A DNA stretch of 52,006 nt from Halomonas sp. 328 (GCF_015645095.1 NZ_JADOTW010000028.1:1-52006); one strand, 5' to 3'; positions 7,548-15,081 are shown, counted from the first letter of the stretch. Made by a program: numbers and translations. The notes: generated by a model from the sequence alone, not told the origin.

Positions 7548-8935
7548 GGGGCGGCTCCTTCACAGCTGACGGGGGAGGAAAAGGCCAGGAAGTCGTCGAT
7601 CTCGCCCAGCAGGCCGGCGGTGGTCAGCAGGTCGAGCATGGCGCCGGCATAGTCATAGGCGGCCTGGGCCCGCTGGACGCCGCTGCGAGCCACGCCCAGG
7701 TGGGCCTCGGTGACATCCAGGGAGGTGTTCAGGCCGGCCCGGAAGGAGGCGTCCTGGAGTCGGGCATTCTCCTCGGCCAGGGCCAGGTCCTGCCCCAGCA
7801 GGGCGTACTGCTCCTGATGCTGCAGCACGCCGCGGTAGGCGCTCTCGCTGGCCAGGGTGAGGTCCTGATGGGCCTGGGCGGTCAGTTCACGCACCTGAAC
7901 CCGGCGCGCCTGGGCGGCGTCGATGGCGCTTCCCCGGTCGAGGCCGGTGGTCAGCGCCCATTTGACGCCCAGGCCGGCGACCCAGTCGGGTTCGGTGAGG
8001 GGCGTGGCCTCGCGATTGAGCTCGTAGCTGCCGAAGGCGAAGAGCTCTGGCAACCATTCGCTCTGTTCGATACGCACCTGCTGAGCGGCCTGCTCGCCCC
8101 TGGCCTCGAGGACGGCCAGTTGCGGATGGGCCGCCAGGGCCTGGGTCACGAAGGCCTCCACCGGCCAGTCGGGCTGGCGGGGCTCGGGCAGTGGGGTGGT
8201 CAGGCAGCCGAGGGTGTCCGTGGCCAGCATATTGGCCAAGGCGGCCCGCAGGTCGGCCAGGATACGCCGTGACTGCAGCAGGTCACGGCGCGCCTCGTCC
8301 CGGGCCACCTCCGCCTGGAGCCGCGCCAGGCGATTGACCAGCCCCTGCTCCTCGAAACGCCGCGCCCGATGGACATGGGCTTCCAGGGTCTCCAGGGCGG
8401 CCTCGCGGACCTCGACCACCCGGGTCGCCGCCTGGATGGCGAAGTAGCGATCGAGCATCTGGCGAGTCAGCTGGGCCTCGGCATGGCGCAGCTCGCCCTC
8501 GGACTGGGCCTCGCGGGCCCCGGCCTGGCGCTGGGTGGCATCGATGCGCCCGCCCATGTAGAGGGGCCACTGCAGTTGGACGCTGGAGCGCACCCCGGTG
8601 CGCTCGATATCCGCCTCCAGGGTGCGGTTGAGCAGGGCGAGGTCGAACTCGAGCTGTTTGCCATAGGCCACGCCGGCCACCGTCAGGTCGACCCGGGGCT
8701 CGCGCAACCGGCGGGTCGCCTGGCGCTGCTGCTGCCAGGCCTCGCGGTCGGCGCGCTGCGCCGCCAGGGCATGGGAGTGTTCCGCCAGTTGCTGGCGTGC
8801 CTCATCGAGGCTAAGCGCCTGAACCGGCGTGACCGGCAGCGCCATCAGGCATAGCAGGATCAGAGGATGGAGTGGCGATCGCCGGGACCGGCGCTGCTGC
8901 CTTCCCCTTCCCTGGGTAAGCGTCAGAAAGCTCAT
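7544..8935 (-). CDS. TolC-family outer membrane efflux protein
   Basis: A 463-residue outer-membrane factor: a basic N-terminus and hydrophobic core ending in VQA (about residue 40) look like a signal peptide, followed by two repeats of long amphipathic helices typical of TolC (for example SLDEARQQLAEHSHALAAQRADREAWQQQRQ and the EARLQDASFRAGLNTSLDVTEA region). It is the first gene of the tolC-hlyD-permease-permease operon. The ATG at 8935 is preceded by AAGGGA. A weak -10-like TATAGT lies at 8968-8963. Substrate is unknown; drug or toxic-compound export is usual for such systems. Confidence 0.88.
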   Translation of the reverse strand: MSFLTLTQGRGRQQRRSRRSPLHPLILLCLMALPVTPVQALSLDEARQQLAEHSHALAAQRADREAWQQQRQATRRLREPRVDLTVAGVAYGKQLEFDLALLNRTLEADIERTGVRSSVQLQWPLYMGGRIDATQRQAGAREAQSEGELRHAEAQLTRQMLDRYFAIQAATRVVEVREAALETLEAHVHRARRFEEQGLVNRLARLQAEVARDEARRDLLQSRRILADLRAALANMLATDTLGCLTTPLPEPRQPDWPVEAFVTQALAAHPQLAVLEARGEQAAQQVRIEQSEWLPELFAFGSYELNREATPLTEPDWVAGLGVKWALTTGLDRGSAIDAAQARRVQVRELTAQAHQDLTLASESAYRGVLQHQEQYALLGQDLALAEENARLQDASFRAGLNTSLDVTEAHLGVARSGVQRAQAAYDYAGAMLDLLTTAGLLGEIDDFLAFSSPVSCEGAAP

Positions 8936-8962
8936 GCGATTCCCTTAATTAGCCGCCAAGGC

Positions 8963-8968
8963 ACTATA
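8963..8968 (-). promoter_or_regulatory. Possible -10 element before the exporter operon
   Basis: The minus strand reads TATAGT at 8968-8963, about 28 bases before the TolC-like start. I see no convincing -35 at the expected distance (ATTTCC at best), so an activator may be needed, or the promoter may be elsewhere. Confidence 0.3.
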
Positions 8969-9009
8969 GCATGGCGCGACTCGAGGGAAATTGGGGGAGA
9001 GGTCAACGA

Positions 9010-9044
9010 CAAGCACAAAAAACCGCCGAAGCGTTTGCTTGGCA
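9010..9044 (-). terminator. Second terminator after the Glu/Gly tRNA operon
   Basis: On the minus strand a stem of nine base pairs (with a one-base bulge and one G-U pair) closes a loop of AAAC and is followed by six T (complement of the A run at 9017-9022). It lies downstream of a tRNA-Gly-like remnant and of a first terminator at 9129-9158. It also isolates the exporter operon from tRNA transcription. Confidence 0.65.
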
Positions 9045-9062
9045 GTTCTCTGGAGTGACGAC

Positions 9063-9121
9063 TGGAGCGGGAAACGAGATCGACCGGGCTGGCGTACCAG
9101 CTCGCGGCCCGAGCCTTGGCA
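9063..9121 (-). pseudogene. tRNA-Gly 3' remnant with a 20-nt insert in the T-loop
   Basis: The minus strand carries the 3' half of the local tRNA-Gly: the anticodon region (TGCCAAGG), a T-stem GCGAG/CTCGT and the 3' acceptor strand with CCA. In place of the T-loop sits a 20-base insert (9081-9100, plus-strand cgaccgggctggcgtaccag). The 5' half is missing. The same insert occurs at 9588-9607 in a second remnant. It cannot form a normal tRNA. Confidence 0.7.
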
Positions 9122-9128
9122 CAGAACG

Positions 9129-9158
9129 AAAAAAACCACCTAGGCAATTGCCTGGCGG
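9129..9158 (-). terminator. Terminator of the Glu/Gly tRNA operon
   Basis: Minus-strand stem CCGCC-AGGCA / TGCCT-GGTGG-like (9136-9158), with one bulged A, followed by seven T (complement of 9129-9135). On the plus strand the same hairpin is followed by CTTCTTTTT. It sits about 20 bases after the last intact tRNA-Gly. Confidence 0.75.
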
Positions 9159-9177
9159 CTTCTTTTTACATATCGAA

Positions 9178-9252
9178 TGGAGCGGGAAACGAGATTCGAA
9201 CTCGCGACCCCAACCTTGGCAAGGTTGTGCTCTACCACTGAGCTATTCCCGC
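9178..9252 (-). tRNA. tRNA-Gly (anticodon GCC), third copy of operon
   Basis: Complete 75-nt tRNA with encoded CCA: acceptor GCGGGAA, D-loop AGTGGTA, anticodon GCC in TTGCCAA, T-loop TTCGAAT. The anticodon stem is CAACC/GGTTG here, while the other two copies have CGCC/GGCG. It is the last intact gene of the operon. Confidence 0.95.
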
Positions 9253-9273
9253 TAATCATCGATGTGTGCGAAG

Positions 9274-9349
9274 TGGCGTCCCATAGGGGGTTCGAACCCC
9301 TGTTACCGCCGTGAAAGGGCGGTGTCCTAGGCCACTAGACGAATGGGAC
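9274..9349 (-). tRNA. tRNA-Glu (anticodon TTC), third copy
   Basis: Complete 76-nt tRNA including CCA: acceptor GTCCCAT, anticodon TTC in a CTTTCAC loop, T-loop TTCGAAC. It differs from the other two copies by one base in the D-arm (GCC against GTC). Confidence 0.95.
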
Positions 9350-9368
9350 GCATTGGCTGTTTAAAGCC

Positions 9369-9443
9369 TGGAGCGGGAAACGAGATTCGAACTCGCGACC
9401 CTCGCCTTGGCAAGGCGATGCTCTACCACTGAGCTATTCCCGC
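9369..9443 (-). tRNA. tRNA-Gly (anticodon GCC), second copy
   Basis: Complete 75-nt tRNA with CCA and anticodon GCC, the same as the copy at 9649-9723. It lies 31 bases downstream of the second tRNA-Glu. Confidence 0.95.
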
Positions 9444-9474
9444 TGATGCTTGCTTCGCCGTCGGATGGATCGAG

Positions 9475-9550
9475 TGGCGTCCCATAGGGGGTTCGAACCC
9501 CTGTTACCGCCGTGAAAGGGCGGTGTCCTAGACCACTAGACGAATGGGAC
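9475..9550 (-). tRNA. tRNA-Glu (anticodon TTC), second copy
   Basis: Complete 76-nt tRNA-Glu with CCA, the same as the first copy at 9755-9830. Directly upstream in transcription lies the tRNA-Gly remnant at 9570-9620. Confidence 0.95.
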
Positions 9551-9569
9551 GCAATAGCTTGTAAAAGCC

Positions 9570-9620
9570 TGGAGCGGGAAACGTGATCGACCGGGCTGGC
9601 GTACCAGCTCGCGACCCTGT
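9570..9620 (-). pseudogene. Second tRNA-Gly 3' remnant with the same 20-nt insert
   Basis: The minus strand has the tRNA-Gly acceptor 3' strand and CCA, then an altered T-stem (ATCACGT instead of CTCGT on one side), then the same 20-base insert as the remnant at 9063-9121 (here 9588-9607) and the GGGTCGCGAG stretch. The anticodon and 5' half are gone. It is 19 bases before the next tRNA-Glu, the usual Gly-to-Glu spacing, so it occupies the place of a lost tRNA-Gly. Confidence 0.7.
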
Positions 9621-9648
9621 GCCGCCGCTTCATTACCAGACCGAAGCC

Positions 9649-9723
9649 TGGAGCGGGAAACGAGATTCGAACTCGCGACCCTCGCCTTGGCAAGGCGATG
9701 CTCTACCACTGAGCTATTCCCGC
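9649..9723 (-). tRNA. tRNA-Gly (anticodon GCC), first copy
   Basis: Complete 75-nt tRNA with CCA, anticodon GCC and T-loop TTCGAAT. It lies 31 bases downstream of the first tRNA-Glu of the operon. Confidence 0.95.
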
Positions 9724-9754
9724 TTGTCTCGATACATCCTGCCACGTCGAGGAG

Positions 9755-9830
9755 TGGCGTCCCATAGGGGGTTCGAACCCCTGTTACCGCCGTGAAAGGG
9801 CGGTGTCCTAGACCACTAGACGAATGGGAC
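9755..9830 (-). tRNA. tRNA-Glu (anticodon TTC), first copy
   Basis: First gene of the minus-strand operon, 76 nt with encoded CCA and anticodon TTC. It begins about 20 bases downstream of the predicted start site of the strong promoter at 9858-9886. Confidence 0.95.
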
Positions 9831-9857
9831 GCTGCTTGCCTCGTCGAGGTGGCGCGT

Positions 9858-9886
9858 ATATTACTGAGCGGCCGTGAGGGTGTCAA
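9858..9886 (-). promoter_or_regulatory. Promoter of the Glu/Gly tRNA operon
   Basis: Minus-strand -35 TTGACA (9886-9881, perfect consensus) and -10 TAATAT (9863-9858) are 17 bases apart. The bases after the -10 are ACGCGCC, the same GC-rich discriminator as at the tRNA-Ser promoter. This fits strong, ppGpp-sensitive transcription. Confidence 0.85.
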
Positions 9887-10002
9887 GCCTATGGTTAAGC
9901 GCCAATTTTTGCTCTCGAGAAGCTACCCTATAGATGGGGCGATCGGCCGCCCCCGACCCTGCCGCCCTGCGGCGGCGACCGGTAGCAGCCAGAGAGGACG
10001 CC

Positions 10003-10404
10003 ATGCGCAAGAAGATCGAGAAGAGTGACGCCGAATGGCGCAGCCAACTCACCCCCGAGCAGTTCCACGTGACCCGCGAGAAGGGCACCGAGCCCCCCTT
10101 CAGCGGCGACTACCGGGTCAATGATGCCCAGGGCATCTACCACTGCGTCTGTTGTCATGCCCCGCTGTTCGAGAATGAACACAAGTTCGATGCCGGCTGC
10201 GGCTGGCCCAGTTTCGACCGCCCCCTCGGCAAGTCATCGGTGGAGGAACACCCGGACGGCTCCCACGGCATGATCCGCACCGAGGTGGTCTGCGCCCACT
10301 GCAACGCCCACCTGGGGCATGTCTTCGAGGATGGTCCCACCGAGACGACCGGGCTGCGCTACTGCATCAACTCGGTGGCCATCAGTTTCCATGAAGGGGA
10401 ATAG
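10003..10404 (+). CDS. msrB: Peptide-methionine (R)-S-oxide reductase MsrB
   Basis: MsrB reduces the R-epimer of methionine sulfoxide in proteins. The 133-residue product has two zinc-binding pairs, Cys48/Cys51 (CVCC) and Cys97/Cys100 (CAHC), the resolving Cys66 in GCGWPSF and the catalytic Cys121 in RYCINS. The ATG at 10003 has AGAGAGGA eight bases upstream; the open frame extends further up but without support. It is divergent from the tRNA operon and followed by a hairpin terminator at 10438-10472. A TATAGAT at about 9931 might be its -10, with a poor -35. Confidence 0.95.
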   Translation: MRKKIEKSDAEWRSQLTPEQFHVTREKGTEPPFSGDYRVNDAQGIYHCVCCHAPLFENEHKFDAGCGWPSFDRPLGKSSVEEHPDGSHGMIRTEVVCAHCNAHLGHVFEDGPTETTGLRYCINSVAISFHEGE

Positions 10405-10437
10405 TCTCCGCAGGCGTTGAGTTGCGGCAGCGCCGAC

Positions 10438-10472
10438 GGCCGTTCATCTGCTAAGATGAGCGGCCGTTTTTT
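10438..10472 (+). terminator. Terminator after msrB
   Basis: GGCCG-T-TCATCT pairs with AGATGA-G-CGGCC across a GCTA loop (10438-10465), followed by G and six T. It lies between msrB and the GTPase gene. Confidence 0.8.
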
Positions 10473-10492
10473 CTGCCCAGGAGACACGCATC

Positions 10493-11446
10493 ATGCTCGG
10501 CTGGTACCCGGGACACATGCACAAGGCGCGCCGCCAGATCACCGAGGCCCTGCCCGAGATCGATGTGGTACTGGAGGTGCTCGATGCGCGCCTGCCCTAC
10601 TCCAGCGCCAACCCCATGCTGGCCGAACTGACCCAGCACAAGCCAGTGCTCAAGCTGCTGTCCCGGGCCGACCTGGCCGACCCGGTGCGCACCCAGGAGT
10701 GGGTCGACTATTTCGATGGCCTCCCGGACACCCGGGCCCTGGCGGTGACCACCACCCAGGCCCGGGAGCTCAAGGGCATTCCCAAGCTGTGCCATGCCCT
10801 CGCCGGCCAGGTCCGCGCCGACCGCGATGTGCGGGTCATGGTGATGGGCATTCCCAACGTGGGAAAATCGACCTTGATCAATGGCCTGGCGGGCCGCAAG
10901 ATCGCCAAGACCGGTAACGAGCCGGCGGTCACCAAGCGCCAGCAGAAGGTGCGCATCGACGGCCGGGTGGCGCTGATCGACACCCCCGGGGTGCTATGGC
11001 CGAAGATCGAGGATCAGGCCAGCGCCTTCCGCCTGGCCGCCAGCGGCGCCATTCGCGATACCGCCATCGACTATGTGGAGGTGGGGATCGTTACCGCGGC
11101 GGAGCTGGCCAGGCGCTACCCCGAGGCCCTGACGAGCCGCTACAAGCTCAAGGCCCTGCCCCCCTATGCCCCGGCCCCGGGTGCCGAGGCGGTGGATGCC
11201 GACGGCCCCCAGCGCCTCGACCTGCTGGCCCTGGCTGGCTTCGATGGCCATGCCATCCTCACCGAGATCGCCAGCAAGCGCGGTGGCCTGCGCCCCGGCG
11301 GCGAGGTGGACCTGCATCGCGGCGCCGAGGTGCTGCTGCATGAACTGCGCGCCGGCAAGCTGGGTCGCCTGACCCTGGAGACCCCGGCGGATATTCCCCC
11401 GGAGCCGGTCGCCGAGGATGAAACGCCGGAGCCAACCGATTCCTAG
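10493..11446 (+). CDS. ylqF: Ribosome biogenesis GTPase YlqF/RbgA
   Basis: A 317-residue circularly permuted GTPase involved in late assembly of the large ribosomal subunit. As expected for the permuted order, the G4-type motif comes first (LSRADL, about residues 56-61), then G1 GIPNVGKST (119-127) and G3 DTPG (163-166). G4 reads SRAD rather than the usual NKxD, which is unusual. The N-terminal MLGWYPGHMHKA is typical of the family. The C-terminal tail ends in an acidic, proline-rich stretch. The ATG is preceded by AGGAGA. Confidence 0.92.
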   Translation: MLGWYPGHMHKARRQITEALPEIDVVLEVLDARLPYSSANPMLAELTQHKPVLKLLSRADLADPVRTQEWVDYFDGLPDTRALAVTTTQARELKGIPKLCHALAGQVRADRDVRVMVMGIPNVGKSTLINGLAGRKIAKTGNEPAVTKRQQKVRIDGRVALIDTPGVLWPKIEDQASAFRLAASGAIRDTAIDYVEVGIVTAAELARRYPEALTSRYKLKALPPYAPAPGAEAVDADGPQRLDLLALAGFDGHAILTEIASKRGGLRPGGEVDLHRGAEVLLHELRAGKLGRLTLETPADIPPEPVAEDETPEPTDS

Positions 11447-11501
11447 ATGACAATGCTCGGGGGTAGCGTGCCCCCGACTGGACAGCGGATTGCCAACGCC
11501 C

Positions 11502-12734
11502 ATGGACACCCCGATCAAGAAGTCACACAAGCTGCATAACGTCTGCTACGACATCCGTGGTCCGGTGCTCGACCACGCCAAGCGCCTGGAAGAGGAGGGC
11601 CAGCGGGTCCTCAAGCTGAATATCGGCAACCCCGCCCCCTTCGGCTTCGAGGCCCCGGAGGAGATCCTCCAGGACGTGATGCGCAACCTGCCCACCGCCC
11701 AGGGCTACTGCGACTCCAAGGGGCTCTACTCGGCACGCAAGGCGATCATGCAGGAGTGCCAGCGCAAGCAGATTCCCGGCGTCGGCATCGAGGACATCTA
11801 TATCGGCAACGGCGTCTCCGAGCTGATCGTGATGGCCATGCAGGCCCTGCTCAATGACGGCGACGAGGTGCTGATCCCGGCCCCGGACTACCCGCTGTGG
11901 ACCGCCGCCGCCAACCTGGCCGGCGGACGCGCCGTCCACTACCTGTGCGACGAGCAGGCGGACTGGGCTCCGGACCTGGAGGATATCCGCGCCAAGGTGA
12001 CCGGCCACACCCGGGCCATCGTGATCATCAACCCCAACAACCCCACCGGCGCCGTCTACCCGCCGGAGGTGGTCCGGGAGCTGCTGGAGATCGCCCGGGA
12101 GCACGACCTGATCGTCTTCTCCGACGAGATCTACGACAAGATCCTCTACGACGGGGTGGAGCACGTCTCCACCGGCGCCCTGGCCGGCGACGACCAGCTG
12201 GTAGTGACCCTCAACGGCCTCTCCAAGAGCTACCGCTGCGCCGGTTTCCGCTCCGGCTGGATGATTCTCTCCGGCCAGGTGGCCATGCAGCGGGCCGCCG
12301 ACTTTATCCAGGGCATCAATATGCTGGCCTCGATGCGCCTGTGCGCCAATGTGCCCGCCCAGCACGCCATCCAGACGGCGCTGGGCGGCTACCAGTCGAT
12401 CAATGACCTGGTGCTGCCCGGCGGGCGTTTGCTGGCCCAGCGCGATATCACCGTGGAGAAGCTCAACGCCATTCCCGGGGTCAGCTGCGTCAAACCCAAG
12501 GGGGCCCTCTACGCCTTCCCGCGCCTGGACCCGGCGGTCTACCCCATCGCCGACGACGAGAAGCTGGTGCTGGACCTGCTGCTGCAGGAGAAGATCCTGC
12601 TGGTCCAGGGCACCGCCTTCAACTGGCCGGCGCCGGACCATGTGCGCATCGTCACCCTGCCCTGGGCCGATCAACTGGGCGATGCCCTGGATCGTTTCGC
12701 GCGCTTCCTGGAACGCTATCGCAAGGGGCTCTGA
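11502..12734 (+). CDS. alaA: Alanine aminotransferase AlaA-like, PLP-dependent
   Basis: A 410-residue class I aminotransferase very similar to E. coli AlaA, which makes alanine from pyruvate and glutamate. Shared stretches include NVCYDIRGPVL, NPAPFGFEAPEEIL, TAQGYCDSKGLYSARKAIMQ and NPNNPTGAVY. The PLP lysine is Lys242 in GLSKSYR. I use the ATG at 11502, which aligns with AlaA; a TTG at 11490 would add four residues. The neighbours msrB upstream and htpX downstream match the order known in Pseudomonas. Confidence 0.93.
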   Translation: MDTPIKKSHKLHNVCYDIRGPVLDHAKRLEEEGQRVLKLNIGNPAPFGFEAPEEILQDVMRNLPTAQGYCDSKGLYSARKAIMQECQRKQIPGVGIEDIYIGNGVSELIVMAMQALLNDGDEVLIPAPDYPLWTAAANLAGGRAVHYLCDEQADWAPDLEDIRAKVTGHTRAIVIINPNNPTGAVYPPEVVRELLEIAREHDLIVFSDEIYDKILYDGVEHVSTGALAGDDQLVVTLNGLSKSYRCAGFRSGWMILSGQVAMQRAADFIQGINMLASMRLCANVPAQHAIQTALGGYQSINDLVLPGGRLLAQRDITVEKLNAIPGVSCVKPKGALYAFPRLDPAVYPIADDEKLVLDLLLQEKILLVQGTAFNWPAPDHVRIVTLPWADQLGDALDRFARFLERYRKGL

Positions 12735-12756
12735 CACCCCTCGAGCTCGCTAACGA

Positions 12757-12798
12757 CTTGAAAGGGCGCTTGAAACCCAACGCCAAAGGCCGTATCTA
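12757..12798 (+). promoter_or_regulatory. Sigma-32-like heat-shock promoter of htpX
   Basis: Two CTTGAAA heptamers (12757-12763 and 12769-12775) match the -35 consensus of RpoH. The second is followed after 14 bases by CCGTATCTA (12790-12798), close to the RpoH -10 CCCCATnTA. The spacing is in the normal range. htpX is a known heat-shock gene in E. coli, so the context agrees. Confidence 0.75.
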
Positions 12799-12868
12799 AT
12801 CTCAAGATTCTGTTGGGCGGCGCCCTATGCCGCCCCATGATTATCCAACTCCTGTGGAGACCCGACCG

Positions 12869-13774
12869 ATGATGAGAATCCTGCTCTTCCTGGGCACCAA
12901 CCTGGCGGTGATCATCGTCGCCAGTATCACCCTGCGCCTGCTGGGGGTGGAAGGCTACCTGCGTGGCCAGGGCATCAACTTCAACAGCCTGCTGATCTTC
13001 TGCTTTATCGTCGGCATGGCCGGCTCGATGATCTCGCTGTTCATCTCCAAGTGGATGGCCAAGCGCAGCACCGGCACGGTGATCATCGAGACGCCCTCCA
13101 ATGCCACCGAGAAGTGGCTGCTGGACACCGTCGAGGAGCTCTCCCGGGAGGCCGGCATCAAGACGCCGGAGGTGGGTATCTTCCCCGCCCAGCAGTCCAA
13201 CGCCTTCGCCACCGGCTGGAACAAGAACGATGCCCTGGTCGCGGTCTCCGCCGGCCTGCTCAACCGCATGCGCCCCGAAGAGGTGCGGGCGGTGCTGGCC
13301 CACGAGATCGGCCACGTGGCCAACGGCGACATGGTCACCCTGGCCCTGGTGCAGGGCGTGGTGAACACCTTCGTGATGTTCTTCGCCCGGGTCGTGGCCC
13401 ACCTGGTCGACCAGTTCCTCAAGAGCCGCAGCGACGGCGCCGGCGGCCTCGGCTTCATGGGCTACTTCGCGGTGGTGATCGTCGCCGAGATCGTCTTCGG
13501 CATCATCGCCTCGGCCATCGTGGCCTGGTTCTCGCGCTTCCGGGAGTACCGCGCCGACGCCGCGGGTGCCAAGCTCGCCGGCTCCGGGGCCATGATCAAC
13601 GCCCTGGCCCGCCTCAAGGCCGAGACCGAGCTGCCCGACCAGATGCCGGACACCCTGACCGCCTTCGCCATCACCACCGGCCAGACCCGCAAGGTCATGG
13701 AGCGGCTCTTCGCCAGCCACCCTCCCCTGGATGACCGCATCCGCGCGCTCAAGGAAGCCGCCTATCGGCAGTAA
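12869..13774 (+). CDS. htpX: Membrane metalloprotease HtpX
   Basis: A 301-residue zinc protease of the inner membrane (M48B) that helps degrade damaged membrane proteins with FtsH. The active site HEIGH is at residues 145-149 and the third ligand region is FREYRADA (about 222-229). Membrane segments are seen at about 4-24 and 41-60 and two more flank residues 155-215. I start at the ATG at 12869 ([14 protein letters not shown]), which aligns with E. coli HtpX, not the in-frame ATG at 12827. A heat-shock-type promoter lies upstream and a hairpin downstream. Confidence 0.95.
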   Translation: MMRILLFLGTNLAVIIVASITLRLLGVEGYLRGQGINFNSLLIFCFIVGMAGSMISLFISKWMAKRSTGTVIIETPSNATEKWLLDTVEELSREAGIKTPEVGIFPAQQSNAFATGWNKNDALVAVSAGLLNRMRPEEVRAVLAHEIGHVANGDMVTLALVQGVVNTFVMFFARVVAHLVDQFLKSRSDGAGGLGFMGYFAVVIVAEIVFGIIASAIVAWFSRFREYRADAAGAKLAGSGAMINALARLKAETELPDQMPDTLTAFAITTGQTRKVMERLFASHPPLDDRIRALKEAAYRQ

Positions 13775-13800
13775 GTCACCGTTTGAGTGTCTTGTGCAAT

Positions 13801-13823
13801 CGGGCCCGCCATTGGCGGGCCCG
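13801..13823. terminator. Hairpin after htpX
   Basis: CGGGCCCGCC and GGCGGGCCCG pair perfectly over 10 bp with a 3-base loop. It lies 26 bases after the htpX stop. The T-tract is weak (ATGGTATTT), so efficiency is uncertain. Confidence 0.55.
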
Positions 13824-13869
13824 ATGGTATTTAGGTGAGATCGACGCCATCCGCATGCCCGTGACCCCG

Positions 13870-13894
13870 AGCGCCCGCCGATATGGCGGGCGCT
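13870..13894. terminator. Hairpin between htpX and pdxB
   Basis: AGCGCCCGCC pairs with GGCGGGCGCT over 10 bp around a GATAT loop, 6 bases beyond the pdxB stop on the minus strand. There is no T-tract on the minus strand and only TTGTC on the plus strand. It could act as a terminator or as an mRNA-end stabiliser in this convergent gap. Confidence 0.5.
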
Positions 13895-13900
13895 TGTCAT

Positions 13901-15061
13901 TCAGCTGAGCTCGACGCCAAAACCGGCGCCCTGGAGCCAGGGAGCCAGCTCGGCGGCGCCCTCGCGCAGTGCTACCGTCAGGGTGGCGAACTCGCGCCTC
14001 AGGGGGTAGTCGGCCCGGTAAGCGTCGAAGCCTCGGGCCATGCCCCGCTCGCGGGCGAAGCGCGCCAGCCCCAGGGCATCACGCCGCGGGTCATGGCAGG
14101 CGCGAATGCAGAGCCGCAGGGCATCCCAGGGGTTCAGGCCGGCGTCCAGGGTCAGGCGTGGCAGGGCCGGCGGCGGCAGCAGCTCGCCCAGGCGCCGCCG
14201 GGCCGGCAGGCCGAAATGGTGCATGGCGGCGGCATAGACCTGATGGGTGCCACGCAGCTTGCCATCCAGGCTGTACCCGGCCACATGGGGGGTGGCCAGG
14301 TCGGTGGCCCGCCACAGCGCCTCGTCGATGGCGGGCTCGTTCTCCCAGACATCCAGCAGGGTGGTCAGGTCGCCCCGCCCCGCCAGGCGCGCCTTCAGCG
14401 CCTCGCCATCCAGGCAGTCGCCCCGCCCGGCGTTGAGCAGCCAGGTGCCCGGGCGCAGGGCCCGAAGGCGCCGCGCATCGAGCAGATGGTGGGTGGCATG
14501 GGGCCCACCCCGTACCAGGGGGGTATGCAGGCAGAGCACGTCGCAGCGCTCGATCAGGGCGTCCAGGTCGTGGAAGTCTCCGCCGCCCTCCGCCTCGGCC
14601 CGGGGCGGGTCACAGCACAAGGCCTCGATGCCCAGGGCCGCCAGGCGCGCGGCCAGGCGGCCACCCACCTGGCCGACGCCGACGATACCCACCCGGCGCG
14701 CCTCGAGCTCCTGGCCCTCCCGCTCCGCCGCCCAGAGCAGGGCCCCCAGCACATGGTCCACCACCGCCTCGGCATTGCAGCCCGGGGCGCTGCTGAAGCC
14801 GATGCCGCGCTCGGCCAGGGCCAGCCGGTCGATATGGTCGGTGCCGATGGTGCAGGTGCCCACGAAGCGCAGTCGCGGCGCCTGATCCAAGAGGGTGCGA
14901 TCGACCCGGGTAATGGAGCGGGTGATCAGCACCTCGGCGTCGGCCAGCGCCTCGGGGGGAAGCTCGCGGCCAGGCAGGCGCTGGACCTCGCCCAGCTCAC
15001 CGAAACAGGCCTCGGCGGCGGGAATGTTGGCGTCCACGATGATCCGTCGGGGGGCAGGCAT
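13901..15061 (-). CDS. pdxB: 4-phosphoerythronate dehydrogenase PdxB
   Basis: PdxB oxidises 4-phosphoerythronate in the DXP-dependent pathway to pyridoxal phosphate. The 386-residue protein shows the D-2-hydroxyacid dehydrogenase fold: NAD-binding GIVGVGQVGGRLA (about 118-130), the Arg region NAGRGDCLDGEAL, the Glu region DVWENEPAID and the catalytic His in TPHVAGYSLDGK. The C-terminal extension (about 280-386) distinguishes PdxB from other family members. The ATG at 15061 has AGGAG upstream. It ends facing htpX. Confidence 0.95.
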   Translation of the reverse strand: MPAPRRIIVDANIPAAEACFGELGEVQRLPGRELPPEALADAEVLITRSITRVDRTLLDQAPRLRFVGTCTIGTDHIDRLALAERGIGFSSAPGCNAEAVVDHVLGALLWAAEREGQELEARRVGIVGVGQVGGRLAARLAALGIEALCCDPPRAEAEGGGDFHDLDALIERCDVLCLHTPLVRGGPHATHHLLDARRLRALRPGTWLLNAGRGDCLDGEALKARLAGRGDLTTLLDVWENEPAIDEALWRATDLATPHVAGYSLDGKLRGTHQVYAAAMHHFGLPARRRLGELLPPPALPRLTLDAGLNPWDALRLCIRACHDPRRDALGLARFARERGMARGFDAYRADYPLRREFATLTVALREGAAELAPWLQGAGFGVELS

Positions 15062-15081
15062 GCATGACTCCTGGGGATGGC

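Noticed and set aside
9361-9886. Minus-strand open frames with repeated HSSSGLGHRPFTAVTGVRTPYGT-like peptides
   Set aside because: They are translations of the repeated tRNA-Glu and tRNA-Gly genes, a well-known source of false proteins.
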